From Prevotella sp. UBA2725 (lineage in GTDB: Bacteria; Bacteroidota; Bacteroidia; Bacteroidales; Bacteroidaceae), in the NCBI GenBank assembly GCA_002353825.1, contig DEKJ01000036.1, forward strand, positions 310 through 60,641: a stretch of 60,332 nucleotides of DNA, in the 5' to 3' direction. The position numbers and the translations under genes were made by a program. The notes beneath the pieces are model-generated. The model saw nothing but the letters and a program-made list of their open reading frames with translations. It made no database searches and had not been told where the DNA came from. Positions within the stretch are counted from its first letter, which is position 1. Each line of letters opens with the position of its first letter. Shown one piece after another: positions 51,897 to 60,332 of this stretch.

Positions 51897-54590
51897 CTAG
51901 AATTGTATCGACACTCCCATGGACCATGTCCTGTACACAGGATAGGAGCGCTTGTCATCGATACCTAAGGTGTTGGAGACGATATAGTTGTTGATCATTG
52001 GAGTCAAGCCACTATAGCTTGTGATAGTCGCAAGGTTGTTGACCGACACAGAGAGACGAAGGGCAGAGATGTAACGACTCTTGACAGGCACGTTCCAACC
52101 CACCGTGAGATAGTCGAAGTTGAGATAATCACCACTCTCGAGCCAATAGTCAGAGACGTTCTGGTCAACGATCTTCCGCTCGGGTGCACCTTTCATGACA
52201 TTGTAATCAGGGAAACTCGACATGTTAAGATAAGACAGAGAGGTACCGTTGAAGATCTTATGACCGAAGGCACCATTCATCTGCAAGGACACATCAAAGT
52301 CTTTGTAGCGGAAACTGATATTCGAGCCGAGCGTCATCTTCGGCGTAGCCTGTCCGGCAACATAACGGTCACCTCCATTGTCGCTGAGGTCAACCTTTCC
52401 GTCGTTGTTCAGGTCTTCAATATCGTACATCTTATATCCGTTGCCACGATCCACGATGCCTTTGCAATGAGGGAGATAGAACACGCCGAGAGGTTGTCCT
52501 ACAATCTGATAGAGCACATTGGCATTGCCGCCATGCTGTCCTGCACCATTGAGTGCACCGATGGCCGTGACGTCGGAGGCCGAGAGATGATAACCGTTGT
52601 AGTCACCCGACAACGAGAGCAGTTTGTTGCGCTGGAACGACATGTTGACATTGATATTCAGTTCCATGTCGCGACGCTGTATCGGTGTGATGCCAAGGCC
52701 TATCTCCACACCACTATTCTCCATCGAGCCGATATTGGCAAGAAGACTACTATAGGTGAAAGGCGGCACGGGTACGTCATAGTTGTAGAGCATATCCGTC
52801 GTCTTCGAATAATAATATTCGATGGTGAACAGGATGCGGTTGCGCCAGAAACCCATGTCGGCACCAATATTAAACGTCGACTTCTTCTCCCATTCGAGAT
52901 CGGGATTGGCGTTGCGCAAAGAGGTCAGTGTGACGGTCGGCGAGCCATTGACCGGGACGATGCCTGCCGGGGCAACGGTGTTGAGGGTCGTATAAGAAGT
53001 GATAGCCCCGAGGTTACCCGTCAAGCCATAGCCCGTGCGGAGCTTAAGCATTGACACGATGGGCTTGAGACGTTGCATGAACGCCTCGTCCATGACGTTC
53101 CAGTTGGCGGAGATGGACGGAAACACACCCCACCGGTTATCCTTTCCGACCATCGATGAACCATCGGCACGCAGCGTGCCGGAGATACTATAACGTTTCA
53201 GTAGTGTATAGGTTGCCGTGATCATACCGGAGGCCAACGACGGGTCAGCATAGTCGGAGCCTGTACCACCATAGGGCCGGATGGAGCCGGCTGCGAGGTT
53301 GTTATAAGTAAAATCGTTCGTCGTGAAGCCCTTGACGGTGGTCCAGAATCCCGTGCGCCGCTCTTTCTGATACTCGCCAAGGAGAGAGGCGGAGAGATCG
53401 TTCACACCCCAGCTGTGACTCCAGTCGAGCGTGGCATTGGCGAGCCAACTCTCACTCTTATGCTCTCCGCGATAAGCCTGGCCCTGTGCCCAGACCCATG
53501 TAGGGCAGTACTGTCCATTCTCGGTAGAGTTGAAACCATAGGAGCCACGCAATGTCAGGTTCAGACCCTGCATGAGATGCGCCGTCATGTCGAGGTGCGT
53601 ACTGAACGTGAGATACTTCGTGTCGTTCTTCTCGGAGAGGATCGTCCGAGGCGGATTGATCTCCGACGCTGCTCCGTTTTTTGTGATAGCATCGCGTGCG
53701 ATCGTCGGGTTCTGCGCGGCAGCGGAATAGAAAAGCATCTGCTCGTCGAAGATGCCATTGACCTTCTGCGACGAGCCGAAGACACCATAATTGATATCGA
53801 GGAAATCGTCGAAAGCCTTCTGCGTGATGTCGAGCTTTGCCACGAGATTGTTCATGCCTTTCATGTCAAGCACCGTCGTGTTCTTCGAATAAGCCAAAGA
53901 AGCTCGGTAGCTCGATGTCGGACCGCCGCCACTGAACGCCACGTGGTGGTTCTGTACGAAACCCGTGCGCGTGATGGCATCGGGGAAGTTGGTGTCGTAG
54001 CCGTCGTTCTTATAAGCCAAACCCATGCTCTCTGCCGTGGCGATATACTCGGAAGCAGAGAGCATCTCGATATTCTTATAGATCGATTCCATACCCCACG
54101 AGCCGTCGTAGGAGATATGGAACGCGGCGCCCGTGCCTTTCTTCGTCGTCACCTCGATGACACCGGAGGCACCACGCGAACCGTATTGTGCCGTCTCGGC
54201 AGCATTACGAAGGATAGCGAAGCTCTCGATGTCGGCAGGATAGATAGTCGAGAGTGTGGCGAGGTCAGAGTAGACGCCATCGATGATGATCAGCGGGTCG
54301 TTGCCGCCTGTGAGCGACGTTGTACCACGCACACGCACCGACGAGAGCTGTGCCATGCGGTCCTCACCATTGGAGATGTTCACACCGGCCGCCTGACCGT
54401 TGAGGGCTGATAACGGGTTGGTAACAAGACCTTTGTTCATGCGGTCCTGACTGATGACATCTACGGATCCCGTCTCAACGCCGATGCCCTTGATGTCAAG
54501 GCTGTCGGGGTTGAGCGGTTTGATATTCTGTGCATGAGCAGTGCCTATGCTTAACAAAAAAAGATACAGTGAAAGCTTTCGAGCGTTCAT
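51897..54590 (-). CDS. SusC-type TonB-dependent transporter without N-terminal regulatory domain
   Basis: The 897 residues start MNARKLSLYLFLLS; an in-frame ATG at 54602 leaves too short a leader. Signal peptide cleaved near AHAQ-N, then directly the plug: VDVISQDRMNKGLVTNPLSA, DPLIIIDGVYSDLATL, ILRNAAETAQYGSRGASGVI, VTTKKG. No carboxypeptidase-like domain, as in XusC. The barrel ends RTWSMGVSIQF. Transcribed in the same direction as GH94 but separated by 372 bp with its own -7 box and a repeat element. Confidence 0.9.
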   Translation of the reverse strand: MNARKLSLYLFLLSIGTAHAQNIKPLNPDSLDIKGIGVETGSVDVISQDRMNKGLVTNPLSALNGQAAGVNISNGEDRMAQLSSVRVRGTTSLTGGNDPLIIIDGVYSDLATLSTIYPADIESFAILRNAAETAQYGSRGASGVIEVTTKKGTGAAFHISYDGSWGMESIYKNIEMLSASEYIATAESMGLAYKNDGYDTNFPDAITRTGFVQNHHVAFSGGGPTSSYRASLAYSKNTTVLDMKGMNNLVAKLDITQKAFDDFLDINYGVFGSSQKVNGIFDEQMLFYSAAAQNPTIARDAITKNGAASEINPPRTILSEKNDTKYLTFSTHLDMTAHLMQGLNLTLRGSYGFNSTENGQYCPTWVWAQGQAYRGEHKSESWLANATLDWSHSWGVNDLSASLLGEYQKERRTGFWTTVKGFTTNDFTYNNLAAGSIRPYGGTGSDYADPSLASGMITATYTLLKRYSISGTLRADGSSMVGKDNRWGVFPSISANWNVMDEAFMQRLKPIVSMLKLRTGYGLTGNLGAITSYTTLNTVAPAGIVPVNGSPTVTLTSLRNANPDLEWEKKSTFNIGADMGFWRNRILFTIEYYYSKTTDMLYNYDVPVPPFTYSSLLANIGSMENSGVEIGLGITPIQRRDMELNINVNMSFQRNKLLSLSGDYNGYHLSASDVTAIGALNGAGQHGGNANVLYQIVGQPLGVFYLPHCKGIVDRGNGYKMYDIEDLNNDGKVDLSDNGGDRYVAGQATPKMTLGSNISFRYKDFDVSLQMNGAFGHKIFNGTSLSYLNMSSFPDYNVMKGAPERKIVDQNVSDYWLESGDYLNFDYLTVGWNVPVKSRYISALRLSVSVNNLATITSYSGLTPMINNYIVSNTLGIDDKRSYPVYRTWSMGVSIQF

Positions 54591-54617
54591 CGGCTTCTCC
54601 ATTTATGGTTTATTTCG

Positions 54618-54625
54618 CAAAAATA
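54618..54625 (-). promoter_or_regulatory. -7 box (TATTTTTG) of the last susCD pair
   Basis: TATTTTTG on the minus strand fits TAnnTTTG; CTTG 20 nt further upstream is a partial -33. TTGGCTTAGCCAA (54669-54681), a 6-bp-arm palindrome 43 nt upstream, is a possible operator. Confidence 0.45.
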
Positions 54626-54776
54626 AGCAAAAAAAACGTACGGAGCAAGCAATGCTTCGAAAATTTTATTGGCTTAGCCAAGAATCATTCAGATCTAATC
54701 TAATCTTTCAAATTCCTAAATTAGATGATACACATTCCTTGAGTACAAGCTTATGAATATCTCAGAAAATCTTTAT

Positions 54777-54925
54777 TTCACACGGATCTTAAAGATTTTA
54801 AAGATTTTCGGCTTCGCCGATTACGCGATAATACAGAAGTGCGTGCAACCGCAATATGGTATGCTATGGTATGTGTAGCTGCGAAGCAGCGTAACCATCT
54901 TTAAAATCTTTAAGATCCGTGTGAA
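54777..54925. repeat. Inverted-repeat element, family B, copy 1
   Basis: Perfect 29-bp inverted arms at 54777-54805 and 54897-54925 (TTCACACGGATCTTAAAGAT to start) enclose 91 nt. Inside are small hairpins CGGC-TTC-GCCG and GCTGC-GAA-GCAGC and a doubled TATGGTATG. The arms reappear at 60295-60332. It lies between the GH94 stop and the susC promoter and could terminate GH94 transcription. Confidence 0.92.
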
Positions 54926-54974
54926 TAAAATTCTATGTGAGTTTGGAAGACCTATCAGATGGTCTTCCTTCGCA

Positions 54975-57449
54975 TTACATCACCACCTCGACGACATGTG
55001 CACCCTTCGTGGCAGGGATGACGTTGCCGTCGATGCGGTTGCCGTCGACCGTGATCTCACGCACGCCTTTCTGCTTGCCGTCGGGGTTGCTGACGTGGAT
55101 GTCGTAACTGCCACCGCGGAAAACACGATGCACGCGGTATTCGCGAGCCGTTGCAGGCAGGCACGGGTCGATGCGCAGACCATCGAAGTCGGGCTGGATG
55201 CCAAGGATGAACTCAGAGATGGTGTACCACATCCAAGCTGCCGTGCCTGTGAGCCAGGAGTTCTTACCCTCACCCGGGCGGAAGGCATCCTTGCCGGCGA
55301 CCATCTGACAGTTGACATACGGCTCAACCTTATGCAACATCTGGTATTTCTCCTCCACATACGACGGCAGAATCTTCTTATAATGTTCCCACGCATCATT
55401 GCCGCGGCCGTCGACGGTCTCACCGATGATAACCCACGGGTTGTTGTGGCAGAAGATGCCGGCATTCTCCTTGTAACCCTCCGGATAAGAGCTTATCTCG
55501 CCATATTCTACATAGTAATGCGTAAAGGCGGGGTTGTTGAGCACGATGCCATGCTCGCACTCCATACGTTCCTTCACGGAGTCGAGGGCTTTGTCGCACA
55601 GCCCTTCCTTCAAGCCGATGCCTGCCATCGTGCACCAGCCTTGACTCTCAATGAAGATCTGTCCTTCCTTGTTCTCATGACTGCCGATCTTGTTACCATA
55701 GAAGTCATAGGCACGCAGGAACCAGTTGCCGTCCCAACCGAATTTCTTCACAGCCTCGCACATGTCGTTGACAGCTTTGTCCATGCGTTCAGCCTCTGCG
55801 GTCTTGCCGAGATGACGGCAGAGGGCAGCATAGTCGCGGCCCGTGACGACGAACAGACCGGCAATCATCAGGCTTTCTGCCTTCGAGCCTTTACTGTTGT
55901 TCTCTGTGGTCTGGAAGCTCTCGTTCGGATCCCAGGAGAAGCAGTTGAGGTTCAGGCAGTCGTTCCAGTCAGCACGTCCAATGAGCGGCAACCGATGCGG
56001 GCCAAGGTTATTAAGCACATGGTCGAGAGAGATGGTGAGATGTTCGAAGAGCGTCTTCTCTGAACCTTTCTGATTATCGAACGGCACCATCTCGTCGAGG
56101 ATGGAGTAGTCGCCTGTCTCCTTGATATAAGCAACCGTTCCGAAGATGAGCCAGCATGGGTCGTCGTTGAACCCACCACCGATATCGTTGTTGCCACGTT
56201 TCGTCAACGGCTGATACTGATGGTAGCAACCACCGTCGGGGAACTGTGTCGAGGCGATGTCGATGATACGCTGACGGGCACGCTCGGGGATGAGATGGAC
56301 GAAACCGACGAGATCCTGGTTGGAGTCGCGGAAGCCCATGCCACGGCCGATGCCACTCTCGAAGAACGAAGCCGAACGACTCATGCAGAACGTCACCATG
56401 CACTGGTACTGGTTCCAGATGTTCACCATACGGTCGAGCTTGTCGTTGCCCGTCTCTGCACGGAAGATACCCAGAAGGTTTGTCCAATAACTATTGAGTT
56501 CAGCAAAAGCCTTATCTACCTTCTCTACGGTGTCGTAGGCATCGATGATGGCGTGTGCTTTCTCTTTATTTATGACGTGGTCGAGACCGTCTTCCGCACA
56601 GTAGTTACCGTCCTTGTCGATCCATTTGCGATCCTGCTGCTCCTCGACATAGCCAAGGATGAAGATGAGGTCACGATGCTCGCCCGGAGCCAGCGTGACG
56701 TCTATCTCATGGGCAGCGATAGGGCTCCAGCCATGAGCCACGGAGTTGCGGCAGTGACCTTCAGCCACGGCGTCGGGCATACTCTTCTCCGAATAGAGAC
56801 CGACGAAGGTCTCACGGTCCGTGTCGAAGCCGTTGATCGGACTGTTGACATGATAGAAGGCATAATGGTTTCGGCGCTCACGGTATTCGGTCTTGTGATA
56901 GATCGTCGAGCCTTCAATCTCCACCTCACCGGTAGAGAAGTTGCGCTGGAAGTTCTCCATGTCCGTGGCCGCATTCCACAGGCACCACTCCTCGAAAGAG
57001 AAGACGGTCAGATGTTTCTGCTCCTTACTGTTGTTCGTAAGTGTCATGCGCTGCACCTCACAGTGGGCATGGAGCGGCACAAAGAAGAGGACCGAAGCCT
57101 CAACGCCATTCTTGCTGCCGGTGATTCGCGTATAGTTCATGCCATGACGGCACTCATAACTGTCGAGCTTCGTGCGGCACGGTTTCCATCCGGGGTTCCA
57201 GACTGACCCACCGTCCTTGATATAGAAATAGCGGCCATCGTTGTCCATCGGCACGTTGTTGTAACGGTAACGTGTGATGCGACGGAACTTAGCATCCTTA
57301 TAGAAAGAATAGCCGCCTGCGGTGTTGCTGATAAGAGAGAAGAAGTCTTCGTTGCCAAGGTAGTTGATCCAAGGCCAGGGTGTCTTAGGGTCGGTGATGA
57401 CATACTCGCGATGGGCGTCATCGAAGTGACCGTAACGTTGTTGTTTCAT
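54975..57449 (-). CDS. GH94 cellobiose phosphorylase
   Basis: It phosphorolyses cellobiose to glucose-1-phosphate and glucose in the cytoplasm, saving ATP. The 824 residues (ATG start MKQQRYGHFDDAHREYV; a TTG two codons earlier is not needed) have no signal peptide. Family landmarks: PWPWINYLGNEDFFSL, GGYSFYKDAKFRRITRYRYN, VWNPGWKP, MGFRDSNQDLVGFVHL (substrate-binding region) and the catalytic Asp in GRADWNDCLNLN (D497 by analogy with known enzymes). Cellobiose specificity over cellodextrins is judged from close resemblance to cellobiose phosphorylases and their usual length of about 810-830. It is divergent from the GH3 gene. Confidence 0.92.
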   Translation of the reverse strand: MKQQRYGHFDDAHREYVITDPKTPWPWINYLGNEDFFSLISNTAGGYSFYKDAKFRRITRYRYNNVPMDNDGRYFYIKDGGSVWNPGWKPCRTKLDSYECRHGMNYTRITGSKNGVEASVLFFVPLHAHCEVQRMTLTNNSKEQKHLTVFSFEEWCLWNAATDMENFQRNFSTGEVEIEGSTIYHKTEYRERRNHYAFYHVNSPINGFDTDRETFVGLYSEKSMPDAVAEGHCRNSVAHGWSPIAAHEIDVTLAPGEHRDLIFILGYVEEQQDRKWIDKDGNYCAEDGLDHVINKEKAHAIIDAYDTVEKVDKAFAELNSYWTNLLGIFRAETGNDKLDRMVNIWNQYQCMVTFCMSRSASFFESGIGRGMGFRDSNQDLVGFVHLIPERARQRIIDIASTQFPDGGCYHQYQPLTKRGNNDIGGGFNDDPCWLIFGTVAYIKETGDYSILDEMVPFDNQKGSEKTLFEHLTISLDHVLNNLGPHRLPLIGRADWNDCLNLNCFSWDPNESFQTTENNSKGSKAESLMIAGLFVVTGRDYAALCRHLGKTAEAERMDKAVNDMCEAVKKFGWDGNWFLRAYDFYGNKIGSHENKEGQIFIESQGWCTMAGIGLKEGLCDKALDSVKERMECEHGIVLNNPAFTHYYVEYGEISSYPEGYKENAGIFCHNNPWVIIGETVDGRGNDAWEHYKKILPSYVEEKYQMLHKVEPYVNCQMVAGKDAFRPGEGKNSWLTGTAAWMWYTISEFILGIQPDFDGLRIDPCLPATAREYRVHRVFRGGSYDIHVSNPDGKQKGVREITVDGNRIDGNVIPATKGAHVVEVVM

Positions 57450-57478
57450 TATCAAAATAAAGTTATGTTTTCTGTATG

Positions 57479-57486
57479 CAAAGTTA
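57479..57486 (-). promoter_or_regulatory. -7 box (TAACTTTG) of the GH94 gene
   Basis: TAACTTTG on the minus strand, 30 nt before the ATG at 57449; no -33 TTTG at normal spacing. Confidence 0.55.
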
Positions 57487-57527
57487 AGTGTTTTTCTTTG
57501 AAATCGACTTTGCAGATGTTACCATAA

Positions 57528-57547
57528 AATGATACTATTGTATCATT
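57528..57547. promoter_or_regulatory. Candidate operator between GH94 and GH3: 20-bp palindrome
   Basis: AATGATAC-TATT-GTATCATT has perfect 8-bp arms. It lies 41 bp from the GH94 -7 box and 47 bp from the plus-strand -7 box, almost midway between the two divergent promoters. A dimeric regulator controlling both genes is plausible. Confidence 0.6.
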
Positions 57548-57594
57548 CTCGTACTAAAAATGTTACATCCGCCGTTGGTCTCATTTCTTTTTCC

Positions 57595-57602
57595 TAATTT
57601 TG
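57595..57602 (+). promoter_or_regulatory. -7 box (TAATTTTG), probable GH3 promoter
   Basis: TAATTTTG on the plus strand. No better box was found between here and the GH3 ATG at 57917, so the GH3 leader would be about 300 nt and would contain the family A element. Confidence 0.5.
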
Positions 57603-57669
57603 CAAGTATAAGACAATGCGGTGATGAGTGCCTATCATAGGACAAAAGTGTCAGTGCAGGGGTGGCCCT

Positions 57670-57826
57670 GCACCTCGGAGAGGTGCCACTAGGTTAGCCC
57701 CACGTGAGGCGTAGCCGAAACGTGGGGTTGGAATAGTGCAGATGACCTGATCTCCGGCCTCGAAGAGGGCGAACATGGTTATAATCCCATACCATTTACG
57801 CTAGACCATGTTCGCCCTCTTCGAGG
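57670..57826 (+). repeat. Composite palindromic element, family A, copy 3
   Basis: It starts with GCACCTCGGAGAGGTGCCAC, continues with GGTTAGCCCCACGTGAGGC and GCCGAAACGTGGGG, and ends with a perfect 22-bp inverted repeat (57758-57779 and 57805-57826, 25-nt loop). It is colinear with the first 160 bp of the copy at 48120 but lacks the right outer arm. The remaining bases 57827-57916 show no feature. Confidence 0.92.
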
Positions 57827-57916
57827 TACTTACATAACAGCACGAACTGGTTACATCACCCACCCATATGTGCCCACAATAATGAAAACGAACAATCAAA
57901 ACAAAATAGAAACAAT

Positions 57917-60259
57917 ATGCTACACAGTCATCGTATTAAACTCTTATGCGCTGCTTTCACACTTGCTGCAGCGGCATCGGCTCAGACAGCTCCCAAGCTG
58001 CGTGCAGATAACATCGACGAAGTGCTCCGTGCCATGACCTTAGAGGAGAAAGCACAACTCCTCGTGGGCGACGGCAACGCTGGCTTCGTAGGCTCAGGCG
58101 CCATGCTCGGTCATCAGTCACGTCTCGTGGCGGGTGCTGCCGGCCAGACAGTTGCCATTGAGCGCCTCGGCATCCCCGCCACGGTGCTCACCGACGGTCC
58201 TGCCGGCGTGCACATCGACCCGAAACGTGAGGGTACGACAGCGACGTTCTATGCCACAGGCTTCCCCGTCGGTACCTGTCTCGCCTCAACCTGGAACCCA
58301 CAGCTTGTCTACAATGTGGGGCAAGCCATGGGTAAGGAGACGCTCGAATACGGATGTGACGTCATCCTCGGCCCGGGTCTGAACATCCAGCGTAACCCAC
58401 TCGGCGGACGTAACTTCGAGTATTACAGTGAGGACCCGCTCGTCACCGGCATCATCGGAGCAGCGATGATCCGTGGTATCCAGAGTCAGGGCGTGGGCAC
58501 GAGTCCCAAACACTTTGCCGTGAACTCACAGGAGGGCGACCGCACGCGTGTCGACGAGCGCGTGTCACAACGTGCCCTGCGCGAGATCTACCTGCGTGGC
58601 TTCGAACGTGCCGTACGCGAGGGTCAGCCCTGGACCATCATGGCTTCTTATAATAAGGTGAACGGTACCTACTCGCAGGATAACTATGACCTGCTGACGA
58701 AGGTGCTGCGCAACGACTGGGGCTTCAAAGGCATCGTCATGACCGACTGGATCGGCAAACGCTCCGACCTGCCGACAGCTCAGGAGGTGCATGCCGGTGA
58801 CAACCTGCTCATGCCGGGCTATCCCGACCAGGTGAAGGACATCGTCGACGGCGTGAAGAACGGGACGATCAAGATGGAAGATGTGGATCGTAACCTACGC
58901 GAGATGCTCGAATATATCGTCAAGTCACCGAAGTTCCGCAACTATCAGTATTCCAACAAGCCCGACCTCAAAGCTGACGCGACCATCACGCGCCAGGCAT
59001 CGGCTGAGGGAATGGTGCTGTTGAAGAACAACGGGGTACTGCCGATGAAGAAGCTGAAGAATATCGCACTCTTCGGTGTGAACAGTTACGACTTCTTCAG
59101 TGGCGGTCTCGGTTCCGGCTGCGTCAACGTGCCTTATGTCGTCGACATGGTACAGGGATTGAAGAACGCCGGTGTGGCAACAACCCCGACCCTTACCGAC
59201 ATCTACCGTAAATATGTCGACTACGCCTCAGCTAAGCTTCAGGCTGACAAGAACCCAGAGATGTGGTTCCTCAACCAGGGACAGCCGAAGCTCGAAGAGA
59301 TAGAGATCACCGACCGCCTTATCGCTCATGAGGAGCCGCAGGCCGATGCCGCCATCATCACGATAGCCCGTCAGGCAGGTGAGGGCATGGACCGTGGTCA
59401 GGAGGATTTCAACCTCTCCGACAAAGAGCGCGACATGATCAACCGCGTCAGTGACCGATTCCACAAAACTAACAAGCCAGTCATTGTCATCATCAACAGT
59501 GGCTCATCCATTGAGACAGCGTCGTGGCGCGACCGTGTCGATGCCATCCTCGTGGCATGGGAGCCCGGTGAGGAGGGCGGCAACAGTGTCGCAGACGTGC
59601 TCACGGGAAAGGTCAACCCGAGCGGTCACCTCACAGCAACATGGCCTGTATCAATCAGCGACGATCCGTCGACGGACAACTTCCCGCAGTCTCCTGTCTA
59701 TTATAACTTCACGGATAAGTTTGCCGGCGGCTATCTGAAAGGAGTCAACTACAGTAACCACGAGGAGGACATCTATGTAGGTTACCGTTACTACGACACC
59801 TTCGGCCGCAAGCCCGCCTATCCCTTCGGCTATGGTCTGAGCTACACTTCGTTCGACTTCAGCAAGCTCTCAGCAAAAAAGTCGGGCAACAACGTTGTTG
59901 TGACCGTCAACGTAAAGAACACCGGTAAGGTAGCCGGCAAGCAGGTGGCACAGGTGTATGTCGCTGCACCGAAAGGTAACTTGGAGAAGCCCGCCAAGGA
60001 GCTGAAGGCTTTTGCCAAGACCCGTCTGCTCAAGCCTGGAGAGAGTGAGACGCTGACGATGACGATCCCCGTGCGCGACCTTGCTTCCTTCGACAGTAAG
60101 GACAGTCAGTGGCTCGCTGATGCCGGCACCTACACATTCCTCGCAGGCGACAATGTGGAGCATACGACACAAAAGACGACACTGAAGCTCAGCGAGTACA
60201 CGGAGAAGACCTCCGATGCCCTGCCGCTCAACGTCAGCCTCAACCTGCTGAAGCAATAA
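57917..60259 (+). CDS. GH3 beta-glucosidase-type enzyme, exported
   Basis: It removes non-reducing-end glucose (possibly xylose) from beta-linked oligosaccharides. The 780 residues have a signal peptide (cleavage near ASAQ-T). N-terminal barrel: MTLEEKAQLLVGDG, LTDGPAGVHI, GPGLNIQRNPLGGRNFEYYS, SPKHFAVNSQE and the nucleophile D277 in GIVMTDWIG. Second domain: SAEGMVLLKNNGVLPM and probable acid/base E489 in QAGEGMDRGQ. C-terminal fibronectin-III-like domain: YPFGYGLSYTSFDFS and VTVNVKNTGKVAGKQVAQVY. Beta-glucosidase is favoured by the T-D-W motif and the GH94 neighbour; exact specificity is not certain. Confidence 0.92.
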   Translation: MLHSHRIKLLCAAFTLAAAASAQTAPKLRADNIDEVLRAMTLEEKAQLLVGDGNAGFVGSGAMLGHQSRLVAGAAGQTVAIERLGIPATVLTDGPAGVHIDPKREGTTATFYATGFPVGTCLASTWNPQLVYNVGQAMGKETLEYGCDVILGPGLNIQRNPLGGRNFEYYSEDPLVTGIIGAAMIRGIQSQGVGTSPKHFAVNSQEGDRTRVDERVSQRALREIYLRGFERAVREGQPWTIMASYNKVNGTYSQDNYDLLTKVLRNDWGFKGIVMTDWIGKRSDLPTAQEVHAGDNLLMPGYPDQVKDIVDGVKNGTIKMEDVDRNLREMLEYIVKSPKFRNYQYSNKPDLKADATITRQASAEGMVLLKNNGVLPMKKLKNIALFGVNSYDFFSGGLGSGCVNVPYVVDMVQGLKNAGVATTPTLTDIYRKYVDYASAKLQADKNPEMWFLNQGQPKLEEIEITDRLIAHEEPQADAAIITIARQAGEGMDRGQEDFNLSDKERDMINRVSDRFHKTNKPVIVIINSGSSIETASWRDRVDAILVAWEPGEEGGNSVADVLTGKVNPSGHLTATWPVSISDDPSTDNFPQSPVYYNFTDKFAGGYLKGVNYSNHEEDIYVGYRYYDTFGRKPAYPFGYGLSYTSFDFSKLSAKKSGNNVVVTVNVKNTGKVAGKQVAQVYVAAPKGNLEKPAKELKAFAKTRLLKPGESETLTMTIPVRDLASFDSKDSQWLADAGTYTFLAGDNVEHTTQKTTLKLSEYTEKTSDALPLNVSLNLLKQ

Positions 60260-60294
60260 TCGACAACTTATCCATACTCACATGGATTTTTTCT

Positions 60295-60332
60295 CACACG
60301 GATCTTAAAGATTTTAAAGATTGTTACGCCGC
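60295..60332. repeat. Inverted-repeat element, family B, copy 2, cut by window end
   Basis: CACACGGATCTTAAAGATTT onward equals the arm of the copy at 54777, and the following TTGTTACGCCGC matches the inner sequence next to its right arm read in reverse (GGTTACGCTGC). The copy begins 35 bp after the GH3 stop and continues beyond the window. Confidence 0.85.

Overview
The window looks like a chromosomal piece of a xylan-degrading Prevotellaceae bacterium (Prevotella / Segatella / Xylanibacter type). The grounds are four SusC/SusD pairs, a hybrid two-component regulator, a gene order matching the xusA-E/xyn10 xylan operon described in Prevotella bryantii, and Bacteroidota-type promoters (TTTG, 19-20 nt, TAnnTTTG) in front of many genes. 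The assignment is by recognition of families and gene order; no database search was run.

Layout. 1-1.0 kb: 3' part of an IS1380/IS4-like transposase cut by the window edge. 1.2-5.3 kb: a GH115 alpha-glucuronidase with a shortened C-terminal half, then a secreted thioredoxin-like/feruloyl-esterase fusion. 5.3-10.2 kb: mixed accessory genes (radical SAM protein, AAA ATPase, unknown proteins) and decayed remnants (AraC-type HTH, aldo/keto reductase). 10.2-30.1 kb: the xylan locus, with GH67 alpha-glucuronidase and a hybrid two-component system on the minus strand and, divergently, xusA-xusB-xusC-xusD-xusE-xyn10-GH5. 30.1-30.8 kb: relic of a type III restriction-modification system. 30.8-35.9 kb: a susC/susD pair with no enzymes. 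36.1-38.2 kb: DUF4827-like lipoprotein and glmM. 38.3-43.9 kb: a complete glycine cleavage operon, gcvT-gcvH-gcvPA-gcvPB-lpd. 44.7-49.6 kb: infC-rpmI-rplT, an RsmF-like rRNA methyltransferase, folA and a nucleotidyltransferase-like gene. 49.5-60.3 kb: an Lrp regulator, a further susC/susD pair, GH94 cellobiose phosphorylase and, divergently, a GH3 beta-glucosidase.

How the parts fit (inference from families): GH10 cuts xylan at the surface, Xus proteins bind and import the oligosaccharides, feruloyl esterase and the GH115/GH67 alpha-glucuronidases remove side groups, and the hybrid regulator senses an imported product and switches on the divergent operon. GH94, GH3 and the last susCD pair look like a cello-oligosaccharide branch.

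Beyond the genes, the window carries two families of dispersed inverted-repeat elements. One supplies the last residues and stop codon of folA and another copy lies in the probable leader of the GH3 gene. Other signals are 21-bp-period direct repeats upstream of two susC promoters, an array of ATG-TAA start-stop units between xusA and xusB, and a 22-bp tandem repeat between gcvT and infC.
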